A stretch of 64,000 bases of DNA from Linnemannia hyalina (GCA_019671135.1 JAHRHY010000016.1:802501-866500); one strand, 5' to 3'. Positions 24,401-35,776 are shown, numbered from the stretch's first letter. Notes: generated by a model from the letters alone, not told the origin. Numbers and translations: made by a program.

Positions 24401-26642
24401 GAATTTTCTCCACATGGTGACTCGTATACTTACCGAGTAAACCGTAAAGGCGTTGCCAATGTCTGCGGAGCCGGTACTCTTCCATGCTGTGAAAAGTAGA
24501 AAAAAAAGGGCATGGTTAATGTAATGTAATGTAACAGATGGGGTAGCTCAGTCGCATATTGAAAATAAGCCAGGGAAATAAAGCGCGAGTCTGCTTGGGC
24601 GTTTTCAGAGTCCATGCGCGGCATAAGGTAGTGCGATAATCATGGTGGTCAAGAAGAACATGAAGGCGAAACTACACGCCGATCACGCCAACGAGTGCAA
24701 GCATACAGAGGCATACACAGTTGCGAGCAACACAGCCGCCACTCGTTGGTCATGCAGAGTTATGATGTTGGTCTGCAAAAACAGGAGGGACAACAGGGCA
24801 ACGACGACACGATGAAAAACGAATCGAGGAGGAGGAGAATACTGTCGTGCAAATATGCGCGTCAGCGGTAGTGCGACGAGGGGGAGGGGGAGAGGGTGGA
24901 GGAAAATGTTTGCACATGTGTGTTATTGATTGTAAGGATTGGAGCGTGGGGTATTGATAGGCCTGAATAAGACGGACATTGGCATGCCGCGGCACAGGCG
25001 AAAAGACAGAAAAGTGTGTATTGGGAACCGGACATCATTCATGCTTTTAATATGTATTTTTTATCAACAAATAAGGACAACTCGAGTTCTTCTGCAACCA
25101 GCTGTCAATGAATGCCAAAAAAAGGAACATCGTGAATTGTAATGGTGGGTCTTACCTTGCACTCTATCGTCACAGGGCTCGCAAAAAAACTTTTCGTTCT
25201 TGAGCTCCATCATCTCCGCTACCTCTTCCGTGATATCGACGCATGCTCCGTGGAACCTATGCAATATAAGTTATCCCGGTAGGTTAGAAATGCTATCGAG
25301 GCAAACGAAGCACACACAAACACACAAAAAAAAAACGACCACAAGACACAACCTGTCAATGAATATTTTACCATTGGCGACAGCTGTCACATTGAATCAT
25401 GACATTGCCATCATCCGGCTTTTGGCAGTGGCAATACACCTTCTTGGACCTTGTCATTCGCTCGACCGGCGCTGCTCCTGATGCTGATGTTAACGCCGAT
25501 GACCCCGCTGCAGATGGGCCTGGGGTGGCAGGCTCATACGGGCCTTGGGAATGCATCAGATATTCGCTGCTCTGTACCGCCAAGGTAGATGGCTGCCTCG
25601 TTCTGTTACTCCTCCGAACGGCAATCGGCACCATGACCTCTTCCGGTGTTAATGGTCTCAAAATCGACGGGTGCACAGGCTTTGTAGGTTTCCCTGAGAT
25701 GTTCGAAGATCCTGTATCTGTTCCAAGCGGCTCACTGTCAGATTGAGCGTCGACGTAAATACCGTTCGGCTGGAAGGTTACATCCGGAGAAACAAAGTCC
25801 GAGGAAGGGACGTTGTCGGATACGGTCGATGCCGTAGTGGTTGTTCCAAGTAACGAGGATGACATAGACACCGGCTGCTGCTGCTGCTGCTGTTGTTGTT
25901 GTTGCTGTGATGGTGGTGATGTGGGAGCTGATAGTGATGTTGATGATGTTGCTAATGATAATGACTGTGTTGTTGTCGATAATGGCGAGGAAGGTTTATA
26001 CAGCTCCATATCCATCAGAGAGCCGTATACTTGCTGGGGCGAAGTGGTTGCCCAGTCGAGTGAAGTAAGGGTGGTCGAGTGAGTTCCAAGTAGGTCTACG
26101 AATGGCCTCTCGATATCGATGTCCTCCAATGAAGGGTCCTGAGAGTCCAGTGTGATTGGGAGCCGAGAATCTGTGTGCGGGTCATGGCTATCGTCGCCGC
26201 CAGTGTCTATTCCGGATACGATTTGATCCTGGGTTGAGTGTGAAAGTGGGTCGTGAACAAAGTCAAGGAAGACATGTTCGTCGTGGTGGTCCTGACTGTT
26301 GAGGCCGTCCGCCAGCAATGTGCATGGTCCCCCTGATGCCAGCACCAATGAAATGTCTCCGTCTGTACTTGAGTCTGCCTTAGCGGTGGTAGGAGTCGTA
26401 GTAGCGGCGGTGGTGGCGGTGATAGTCGTGGTAATAAGAGAGGTGGCAGTAACCGCAGCTGTCGCAGTCAGGGCCTCATCGGACTCTGTCTCCGCCTGTG
26501 TCGCTTGTGTGGGTTGTGTCACGGCCTGGGTGTGTGTCAGTGGCAGGGCGGTCTGCAGCCCGTCTGGTGGGAAGGCGTCTTCGTCTGATGCAGCGAGATC
26601 GAGGACGAGAAAGTCGTCTGGCTGGAGAGATGAGTCTGACAT
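21485..26642 (-). CDS. BYE1: Bye1-like transcription factor: PHD, TFIIS-M and SPOC domains
   Basis: A nuclear factor of the Bye1/PHF3/DIDO group that binds RNA polymerase II and trimethylated H3K4. Four exons (26642-25372, 25256-25156, 24486-24434, 24337-21485) close at 1,425 residues. After a Thr/Ser/Asp-rich N-terminus with a Gln run, a PHD finger (about 400-455, VYCHCQKPDDGNVMIQCDSC, then WFHGACVDI) spans the first intron. A second small Cys-rich piece (CLNEARSTSDYCSEEC) opens exon 4. The TFIIS central domain (about 575-705) has the conserved DLVRLSHEELANPELQ motif. A SPOC domain (about 926-1087) begins at VWEGCLSMHQVAKF. The C-terminal 330 residues are Pro-rich and disordered. Intron 2 (25155-24487) is 669 bases, the longest within any gene here. 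The start is the first true ATG in frame; upstream open frame lacks conserved sequence. Confidence 0.9.
25871..25907 (+). repeat. CTG/TTG tract coding poly-Gln in BYE1
   Basis: A trinucleotide tract encodes a run of about 11 glutamines in the disordered N-terminal part of BYE1, ahead of the PHD finger. Confidence 0.85.
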
Positions 26643-26958
26643 GGCGAGCGAGGGCAACCAAACGATGGTATGCTGTAAGTATGTATGAGTGTATGTATAC
26701 TCCTGCGGTGCGCCCTGGTCTGTTGTTCCTGTCTGTGTGAGCGTATGTATGCGTATGTGTGTGCGTATGTGCAGCAAGTGTTGTATGTTGGATCGAAGGA
26801 GATGCGGGATGGAGAGACCGAAAAGAGAGAGCGAGATAAAAAACAAAAGGTTTGTTGACCACACACCAAGGAAAATAAGAGTTTAACGTGACTGACTCGT
26901 CACGGGATGAGCGCGCAAAATTATTCTTGTGATACAAAGTCGAACCAAAAAAGCCTAA
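26643..26958. other. BYE1 upstream region
   Basis: No gene is seen. A degenerate TATG/TGTG microsatellite (about 26675-26775) lies directly upstream of BYE1. This is followed by AT-rich sequence up to a broken ORF on the minus strand. Confidence 0.5.
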
Positions 26959-27138
26959 TCAACTACGCGAAGGCTTGGCATTCTTTTTAAGATACTGAAA
27001 CCCCATAGCGACAGACTCCAAAAATCGCCTGACATTCTTTCTTTCGGCAACCACTTCCCAAATATCTCCTTCTCCAACTCCACTTGACTTCAACAAGGTG
27101 ACCAGCATTAGTTTGGGAGTATGTGTAGCTAGCCTGAG
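26959..27138 (-). pseudogene. orphan coding remnant, 59-codon terminal exon-like ORF
   Basis: On the minus strand, a GATCAG followed by an open frame gives 59 residues ending in TGA. The text reads like a normal globular protein C-terminus, with segments KLMLVTLLKSSGVGEGD, RRFLESVAMGFQYLKKN and PSRS. No family is recognised. Upstream on the same strand (27139-27620) more protein-like pieces occur, for example SYETILRGAITQIIQ, LTAFCESCASTGWDVV and LLTQKCECVVYIVIGN, but in different frames and broken by stops. I infer a decayed gene, probably 500-700 bases long before loss. The same bases can also be read open in a second frame, so coding potential is uncertain. Confidence 0.3.
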
Positions 27139-27836
27139 CTGATCATCTCAAAAACGACGACATGTCCATGAACCTACCGAGCATAAACGCGTCTAACCTG
27201 ACTGACCTTGAATTATCTGTGTAATAGCTCCTCGGAGAATTGTTTCATACGACGACGACGACTAAGACTTTTTGTCAAATGCTTGAGCCCCACTCGACCG
27301 CACCACATCCCACCCGGTACTCGCGCAACTTTCACAAAATGCCGTCAATATTGCAGACAGGAAACCTATTACCAATGACGATATAAACCACGCACTCGCA
27401 TTTTTGCGTCAGCAGGACCTTGTTGTCGATCTCAACCCCGCACCACCAATTACAATACACATCCTCTCAATGCACAACAATCGGCACACGCCCCTACATT
27501 TATAATCAAAATACGGCTCTCCGACAGCCCCAGTTCTGTCATGGGACCAGTAGGATCGATCTGCTATGACAGCTGAGCTCTATCCTCAACAGCTCGATAG
27601 TGCTCTTTTCCTCTAGAAGGATACCCCCTCTCCTTTATTCAGCCCAACACTCAGCACTGCATTACATTACCATATGCAATTGACTGAATCTGCGGTATTT
27701 CCCACTTTCACGCACTTCGACTCAGTCGAGGAGCGCAGTTGGATACATCACCCACGACCATTATGGGCCACATGAAGAGCAATGGAGTATCAGTCACGTC
27801 CCTTCCCGTCCCCTCCAGCATGGAAATGTGCGTACA

Positions 27837-28041
27837 TGTAATAGCAACAGAAGAAGGATGACAGACAAGAGCAGGAGGCAGAAACGGATGGTGTTTATTG
27901 TACAGGGGAGCCAGGGTTTTATATGTGCTAGGCTATGGGCTCCAGGATGGTGGTGATGTGGTTAGATGGGGATGCAATTAGGTGATAATGTGGTTAGATG
28001 GGACAGTGGTTAGATGACGCTAATGATTTAGGGTCACAACA
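27837..28041 (-). mobile_element. LTR-like sequence, possible solo LTR
   Basis: Read on the minus strand, about 205 bases start TGTTGTGACC and end GCTATTACA. Inside lie ATATAAAA and, about 25 bases further, an AATAAA (27890-27928 on plus), the promoter/polyA spacing typical of an LTR R region. A 13-base unit, GTGGTTAGATGGG on the plus strand, occurs at 27958-27970 and 27990-28002, with a shorter copy at 28006-28016. No partner LTR, primer-binding site or target-site duplication could be matched by eye, so the element type and exact ends are inference. Broken coding pieces on the same strand downstream may or may not belong to it. Confidence 0.35.
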
Positions 28042-28116
28042 GACTATGATACTGTGACAGTATATCCTTTCGACTTGTCCATCACCACAAAAACCCTTGA
28101 CAGTGCCCCTTCAACA

Positions 28117-30178
28117 ATGCCTACAACGGCCACCGTCGTTCCCGCCTCCACATCGTCCTCTTCAATCGACCCACATGACGCAACTCCAACGACCCATTCA
28201 AGACGACAATTGCAGTCACGCATTCAAGCGCTTATGGTATGTAGCGCAATACTTGGATGGTTGAGATGGATGAGATACCTTTATATACTGAGATATACAG
28301 TCGCCTTTGATAAGAGTGGTCAAGAGCACGAAGGACGCCGCCCACAACAAGCGAGTATCAAGCGACCAGACTCACGTAGATATGTTGGAGACAGCCAGGA
28401 TAGAATTGAAAAGGATAGAGACAGACAAGGGCAGCGCACCAAGAATGGGTCTGGAAGCTACCGCTCACATTCTGTGCAAGCAATTCAATATCGACAATTC
28501 AAAGGACCTGAGCAGAGAGTACCTTGTCGGTTTCACACAAGAAGGTACGCCAAATGTACTAGCATTAATATTGTGGAACAGGGTGTCAAGGAGGTTATGG
28601 ATGTGAACTGCGACAACTTCTGGGCGTAGCGAGTTTGTAGGTCCGTGCTCCTAGCAAGGACTTTGAAATATCGCTTAATGGACTATTACAAGAGATTGAG
28701 ATAGAGGATGTGTAGCTTGAAGAGGATTGTGTGGGCTTGCCAGGTGACGAGAGGTGTCGGTGACTGTCCCCACAAGATGGAGTACTCTCGTATCTTTAAA
28801 CGCCCGACTTGATGTGTTGGCGGGTAAATTATCAAATATTGACCATTTATGCACGTTCAATTTTCTGTCGAATCCTTTACAGCTCATGTAATTGCGATAT
28901 TCTTTACCTTGATCATAGATTTGGAAGACAACGAGAAGCCGACCTTTCCGTCGTCATTATTCTCTCCTTCCTCGGACAATATTTCGTCGTCATCCACTTT
29001 TTCGGGCCAGAAGGCTTCATCTTCTGTACCAGACATGGATCTTGCAGCGCTAAAAATTCCAATGGCGAATGTCATCTCTGCAAGACAAGTCGAACTGGTC
29101 AGCGGAATTCGGTGGAAAGCGAGGAAGAGGGAGAGGCGCTTGCGAGCCCCTGAGAAAGCAGATTTCCGACAAGCTCGCATGGATCTCGTCAAGACCAGCC
29201 TTCACCTCTCACAGGGCATCGAAGAGATTGGCCAGGCACAAATGATTCGGCGCCAGGTTCGCGGTCCATTGCGTAAGTTTGAGAACGCACCTCCGGCACA
29301 AAAGGACAACCACTGCGTTGACACACAGACTTCAAGGGCATGGGCCGCCATGGCTGCTGATGAGCATAAACGTATCAAGGACAATACCTCGGGTAAGTTA
29401 AAATCCACTACTTGATATAAACACAAAAAAAAGTTCACGGGTGGTCAGATCCTATCACTTGATATACTCAATCTTCTATAGATCCATGACCATCTTCTGC
29501 AATATCAGGTCTCCTCCAGAGCCCTCTGCCATGCACCCACAGCCGAACACCGGCACTTGTTCGAAAGTCACCGCACCCAGGACAACCACACCATCATCCT
29601 CAGGACCGAGCCAACAAGTCGACACAAGGGAAGGCCCCTGCGAGTCCTGCCACCAGCATCATCTTGCAATCGTCGGACCAGACGGTCTCACGTATCCATC
29701 ATCATGTACGCATCATGCATCACCATATATGATGCTGCTATTTGTTGGCACCGCAGGGATCAGGATCAACTCCAGAATCAAAGGGCATCTGAAGTATAGA
29801 GGAAAGTGTGTGGTCGAACAACACTCTCGAGCGGGCGCGGTCTTGATGGTTGATGAAAACATGACCTCCAAGTTGTGTATGTTCTGCTTTCTGGAGGTAT
29901 GGTTAGCGCTCGCGACTGTCGATGGCAAGTCTGTCAAGGTTTATGGAGCAGTGGAATGTGTGAACCCTTCCTGTGACTCATTCAAGGCTGGATACAGCAA
30001 GCGAGCGCGCGACTCAAACGCCAGTGTCAGCATTGCATTATCGAGATTCTGCCAACTATCGAAAAACCTTGCGACCCCAGGTCGCCAAATCACCACCAAC
30101 CAGCTCGAGTTCTGGTCCCACTCTCGTTCCGATGACTTCCATAGGAAGCTCAAGCGGACCGCAGCTTGCTCCGATTAA
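28117..30178 (+). pseudogene. degraded Fanzor-like (eukaryotic TnpB) nuclease gene
   Basis: The last exon region (about 29750-30060, one frame) carries the C-terminal signature of TnpB/Fanzor proteins. It has a glutamate in VDENMTSKLCMFC (the RuvC-II Glu followed by the first Cys pair of the zinc ribbon), then VECVNPSC (second pair) and RARDSNASVSIAL (RuvC-III Asp, the RDxNAS motif). Upstream pieces fit an N-terminal region: an ATG at 28117 opening a Thr/Ser-rich leader, a plausible intron (28236-28299), then SPLIRVVKSTKDAAHNKRV through LVGFTQE. A 188-codon open stretch follows at 28849-29415 with many Arg/Lys/Glu. Between these blocks the frame shifts and stops occur (about 28629-28850 and 29470-29690). 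The RuvC-I Asp motif was not found in any frame, so the gene is judged inactive. Fanzors are RNA-guided nucleases carried by transposons in fungi and protists. Confidence 0.6.
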
Positions 30179-30227
30179 GATGAATTTTATTTCATGTTCT
30201 GCGTTCTTGAATTAAAAGCGTGCTTTT

Positions 30228-30245
30228 TGAGTTAATATTAACTCA
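30228..30245. repeat. perfect 18-bp palindrome downstream of the Fanzor-like remnant
   Basis: TGAGTTAATATTAACTCA is a perfect inverted repeat with no loop, 50 bases past the stop of the Fanzor-like ORF in an AT-rich stretch. It could be an element end, a dimeric protein site or chance. Confidence 0.7.
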
Positions 30246-30381
30246 TGGACTAATAATTTTGTCTGTCAATTCTGGATGAACTAGAGTAATAATAAAAGAC
30301 AATAATTAAAGTTTCCATTCTTCATCATCTTCCAACTCCCTTCCTTCCTCCCCAGCTTTCCATTCGCACCCTCTTCCCTCC

Positions 30382-33300
30382 ATGGCCCCACAACATGTCA
30401 CAACCATCCTCCTCGCAGAGTTCGACATCGACCAGGGCTCAGTCTTGACCCACCAGTACCCAGCCAACATCACCTCCGACAACCAGTAAAGCCATCCCTC
30501 CATGCTGAAACAAAAAAACACGAACGGCCTTCCTACCACCCTTTGACCATTCGGGGCAAACAAACAACAATTAACGCTATTGCCATTGTGGCCATTATGT
30601 CTTCTACCACAGTGTACTAGCCGAACTCATGTTGCCTGACGGTGCCCATCTCAGGCCCGCTGACTGGACCATCTTTTTCCTCAACCGGGCCAAGCCTGCA
30701 CCTTGGAACGGCAATACCGTCGCTGCAGACAATGGCGAAAACCCTCTTCTCTATGTCCTTAATTTGGTCCGCACCAACCATGATGCATCTATCCGAAGGT
30801 ATCAAACACCCCTCCAACGCATCTAATGATTGGTCTCACACTCAACATTATTTATGAACGAATTCTCAATTTTCTCACAACCACATCTTATAAATTAAAC
30901 AAAAAAAACATGCTAGAGGTGCAGCTGTCAAAGCCATGGCGATCTGTACAACTCACCAATATCTTCATGTCTACAAGGTACGCGCTTCTCGTTCGTTTTC
31001 TTCTTATTTGCCCAGTCTCTTCCTCCCTGACCATTCTTAACTATTGGCACCCATGCCACCTACACTTTCATTAGCCTGTACTTCTCCTCGCCCTCGAGAA
31101 CTACTTCAAAAACCCTTCGATTGAGGTTTTAAAGACCCTCTACGAATCCGTCAACTCAATGCAACTCGATCCCCCAGAACTTTCACCCTACGAGCGCATG
31201 ATCCTCAGATCTTCCGACAATAAGGAGCTTTTTATTGAAAAGTTTGAAGCGGCAGGAGGCAGTGAGGATGTACCGGCCAAGGTCGATGTTGCACATGGAC
31301 TTGGGATTGTTGTTGGACAGACACCATTAAAGGGCAAGGACGGAGGGGCGCCAGCAGCAGCTATGGCTAGGAACAGGGATTGTCAATTCTACGAAACCAA
31401 GGTCGTCTACGATGGAATCAAGATCCCTATCAGAGTGCCTTTGAGCATCAACCCAGAAGAAGTCGGAGAGGTATGACGGATTGCTGTCTTATATGCCATA
31501 CTCTGCGTATAATGATGTGTTTGTCCATACTAACAATAATACTGATACTTTGTGCATTATCTATAATTATAGTTTTCGCTTATCAAACTTATCACGACCT
31601 TCAGCCCATCATCGCCCTCGCCCAATCCTCACCCTTTTCACCCACATCTGGACTCGAACGGCTCCAACACTCACCCCATCATGCTGCTGATGAATGCCCT
31701 CTTGACAGGCAAACGGGTTATTTTTCTCGGGAACGGCCATCCTGCTGGTGACGTTGCCAACTTTGTACTTGCCGCATGCGCACTGGGAAGTGGCTCTGGC
31801 GGCGTCCTGCGTGGCTTCCCAGAGCGTGCATACCCATATACAAACCTGGCCGGTATCGACCATCTCTTGACATGGTACAGTGACGAAGAAACGTTACCGC
31901 GATAGGAATCTTAACCGATGTAACAACTATTATCACTAAGCGATCACTAACCCTTGCATTAACCAACTTTTTCAAAATCATAGCAAAGGGTTCATCGCAG
32001 GAGTGACCAACCAGCTTTTTGAGGACAGAACGGCTTGGTGGGATGTTCTCTGCAATATTGACACAGGAAAGATTACCGTCAGCAAAGACATCTCCCCCAT
32101 CGCATTTTCGTCGTCCCACTCCGGACATTATGATGATACACGAGCAACTCCTATGTTCAGCACCGGAGCAACAACTCAGTCTAGCAGCAAGCACGACAAT
32201 GGCGATAACGATTTTATGGCAGACGTAAAGGGCACCATTACCATCCTTTTTGATGTTATTTCGACCTTTAGAATTTGGTTATTTCAACCAGTCTGATCAT
32301 TTACTCACGCTACTCCACTTTTACGTCGACCCTTGACAATTGTAGATTCTCAGCGCAATTCAAGCACACTATGGAGAAATGGTGATTCGCGCCAGGTTTC
32401 AAGAGTATGTCACCCGCTTTGTTCAACTAGCCTCTCAGTACGAAGATCAGACCTATGGCCAGACAACCATCGGCATCAACCGTATCAACACTCCCGAGTC
32501 CAGCAAGTATATGGGCACTGGTTTGGTCTTTTCCGACGAAAGCTCTAGATTGAAGGAGGTAGCAGCGAACGCTTCAAGAATTGAAGGCTGGCGCGCTACA
32601 ACCAGTTACAAATATCTGCAAGAGGTAAGACATGACATATTCATGGTTGGCTTTCTTGCGACGCAGATGAGCTAAGGGTGCCTCTAAATTGAACCATATT
32701 TTTTTTATATAACAATCTTTCTGTTCTTTTTCATCCATCAAAGGACCACAAAGAATGGCTGACGACAAGGTCAATTAAATGCATGGACGTGAAAAGAGTT
32801 ATCTCATTGTTAAGGCTATCAAGATCCTTAACATCACAAGATGTATCAACCCTTTACAAAGGATTTCTGCAAAGCATTGTAACGGATGAACAAATTATCG
32901 AGGCAAGTCCCCTGGAAAAAGTTTGACGCTGGGACGGAAATGTTGTGAAACTGGGTGGGGACCACCTGTTTTCTTTTTACATCACAAAAAATATTTACTG
33001 CCCCCCCCCCGTCCGTCACCCTTGCCCCCCAATAGTTTCTCTCCAGTCTGCCATTGTCACAAGGCGGCTTGTTCTGCGTGGCCTATGGGCTATTCCACCC
33101 CGTAGCAGGTGTAAGGCAGGATACTGTCGCGTTTTTTAATCGACTGGACCAACATCCCGTGAGTCATCCATCTGGTGTCTAATTAATGCCTTCGTAATTT
33201 CGTCCCTATTTTCTAAACCCAGGAACTCACACGCTAATGCCCCGCCATTTTTTTTTGTCTGTGCTAGACTGGACGCGTTTATATTCGATCGCTCAACCGA

Positions 33301-33426
33301 TTCGAAAGAAACACCTATGAGCGACTCGCAAACGAGACTGCCGCACAAGAGGAAATGTCGATCCGGCAGTTGCATGCAGCACGTCTCTCCGGGTCTACTA
33401 ATTCGCAGAGTTCGTTTTCGCCTTAA
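30382..33426 (+). CDS. AFI1: Afi1-like protein (Afi1 docking domain plus SPA/DENN-type region)
   Basis: Afi1 binds the Arf3/Arf6-type GTPase and stabilises the polarity axis at the cell cortex. Ten exons (30382-30485, 30613-30798, 30917-30977, 31075-31470, 31573-31874, 31984-32224, 32346-32624, 32744-32902, 33036-33158, 33268-33426) close at 669 residues. The N-terminal Afi1 docking domain begins at once ([34 protein letters not shown]). The middle holds the SPA part with [18 protein letters not shown] and [16 protein letters not shown]. The C-terminal exons carry [32 protein letters not shown] and a final polar tail. Intron 8 has a GC donor (GAG|GCAAGT) and includes a run of C residues near 33001-33010. 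The gene converges on the FAD monooxygenase, with 125 bases between stops. Confidence 0.88.
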
Positions 33427-33551
33427 TTTGTATTATTCAGGGCATTTGTCTCGTGAGCGTGCACATATGGGAGAAACAACAATTAAAGAAAAGTCGATTG
33501 TTTATCTCTACAAATCGAAGTACTATGTATGATATGTATGTGGTATGTTGA

Positions 33552-35776
33552 CTAAACGGCAAAGGTCTTGTTTGCGAGAAGCCGGCTAGATATCTTCTGA
33601 CGATTGGCTTTGCTTGTACCGCGGTCCTGGACAAAGGGCAAAAACGAGAGCTGAGGTCGGTTGTTGTTGTATTTGTCGTTCTTCATGTTGAACGACCAGA
33701 AGGCGTTGAACGTAAACCTGCGCATCATCACTGCCATGAGACCCTGGCGATGGAAGACCTTGTCTAGTTGACTGGTCTCTTCGATGGAAGCTTTCGCAAG
33801 ACTGCAGCGTTTGGCTTGATACCTTTTAAAGACCTTAGCGATCTCGCTGGGCGTGTTGAATTCCATGTCATAGAGGAGGTTGACAAGACATACATTATCC
33901 AGCATACTCTGGACAGCACCTTGACCTCCAATCGGCAAAAGCTGCATTAGTCGGTATAGGCAGAACAGTGTGTAGTGAATATGTTAGATTGTGCAATTTT
34001 CAATTTTTTGTCTCCCGTATGTGTCCGTGTTACACATTCATAACGAGCGGCTAAATTGTTAATGACCACTTTTTTGCCCTTTACCTGGTGGCATGCGTCG
34101 CCAACGAGGACGATACGGCCGTGGTACCAAGTCTTGTTGAGTCGCTCTTCAACATCAACAGTGGACATGGTACCCTTGGGGGTGTTCGCGATAAAGTCCC
34201 GGACAGTTCCAACACCAATGGCGCATCGGGCGTTGAGCAAATCTTTAAAGTGCAACTCGAGGTCGACACTACTGGGCACGAACCAGTCGTCGTGAATCTT
34301 TTGTGCCGATGAGGTCCGGGACAGAGGTGGTGGAATGGCGTTGGTGGATTTGTTTGGAATGTAACCGTTGTGAGCGGCAAGTCCGTTGGTGTGGCTGTGA
34401 AATCCGGTACCATTTTGAGCGATAGAGTTGGCAGCATTGCCAGGAAGCGTTGGGATCATGGCGGCATTACTGCTGACACTGCTGCCGATGCTGCTGCTAC
34501 TGCTGACGCTGCCGGTAACGGAACTTTCATGGTTCGCGATATTGCTGTTGCTGTTGGTAGTTGGACTGGGGGTTGTGGTTGTCGAGGCGGTGTTAGCAGC
34601 GGCGACTGTGTGGTGTGGTCGCGAGTAGTTGTGTATTTTGTATTTTGGGCTCTGCGTGTTGTTGATTCCCCATGCGACGCGGCTCCCTCCAATGGGCATG
34701 TACCAGAACTAACATAAAGTGTAACAAGTGGTCAATAAAGTGTAAGTGGATCATGGTTTAAACACTTGCGAGGAAACAAAAAGCTGGTGGCTCTGTTTTG
34801 TTTGTTTTCTTTTTCAGAAACATCAACGAGCTGCAAACAGTTCGAGGTAAGGCAATTGACGTACTGAATAAGGAGCCTCCTTGGTGTAGATGACGTGCAT
34901 TTCGGCGGTGGGTTCATGTGCAGCGGGATAGAAGGTTTTATCGAGGGGGTTGGTGATACCTCCAATGCTAATGTTTTCGTAGCAGGAGGGCTCCATGTCA
35001 GCGTCGGGCAGTTTGCCTTGCTCCTTCAGCTGGGTATACATGCGTTCGCGAGTGAGACTATGACTGCCATCGGCGCCAACGATAATGTCGCCATAGTACG
35101 TTGAGCCGTCGGAGCACTTGCAGGAGGCACCGTTGGGGTTTTGAAGGGTTTCGAGAACGAGCTTGCCGTGCTGGATATGCTCTTTAGGGACATGATCGAG
35201 CAGAATGCGGTGAAGGTCTTGGCGGGAAATGAGGCGCAGGGGGTAGCCATATCGATCCTCATCGATACTCTCGAGACGGCTGATTTTGCGGCACTCTCCG
35301 TCGACGACGTTGAGGCCAGTGAGGGCCTTGGAGGCGGCTTCTACTTGGGGCAAAAGACCCATTTGCTCAATGAGACGGAGGACAGGTGGGCCGAGGATGG
35401 TGGCGCTGCCCATCGAGGCTTCGAGGCTGGTGGAGCGTTCGAGGATGACGTATTCGATGCCCGCCTTGGCCATCATGATGGCGAGGGAAAGTCCTGCAAT
35501 GCCTCCTCCGACGATGATGGCCTTGACAGCGTTGTGGTCTTTTTTATGGGAGATTGTGAGGATGGAGAGGTCGAAGGGGATGGCGAGCGCGGGGTCTATG
35601 CAAGCCATGGGGGCATGTGACTTTGGGAGTGGTCTGAGGTCTGGGTAGTTCTCGTGGTGGTGGTGCTGATGGGTTGAGCCGGACGATATGCTGGCAGAGT
35701 CGATGTCATTAGGGGAAGTGGTTGAGGAGGAGAAGGAGGGGCGGGTCTTGACGTGAGGATGGGTAGGGAAAGGCAT
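33552..35776 (-). CDS. FAD-dependent monooxygenase (PHBH-like fold)
   Basis: A flavoprotein hydroxylase of the group A monooxygenase type. Three exons (35776-34865, 34708-34085, 33941-33552) close at 641 residues. The dinucleotide-binding motif VGGGIAGLSLAIMMAKAG lies near residue 90, followed by YVILERS. The DG-type motif is DIIVGADGSHS (about 235) and the second FAD motif VLVGDACHQ/LLPIGGQGAVQS spans the last intron. Substrate and partner cannot be told. A 55-residue low-complexity Ser/His-rich leader precedes the FAD domain. A roughly 100-residue Ser/Asn/Thr/Ala-rich insertion (about 335-438) interrupts the substrate domain. The start is the first ATG in frame; the open frame upstream is Pro-rich leader without an ATG. 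Confidence 0.88.

Noticed and set aside
27837..28041. Firm call of an LTR with target-site duplication
   Set aside because: No matching 4-6 base direct repeats could be found at plausible ends, so it is kept only as LTR-like.
29557..29799. 80-codon plus-strand ORF as an independent gene
   Set aside because: It lies in the Fanzor-like remnant and looks like a displaced frame of it: it continues the sequence entered from the 29460-29490 acceptor. It is not a separate gene.
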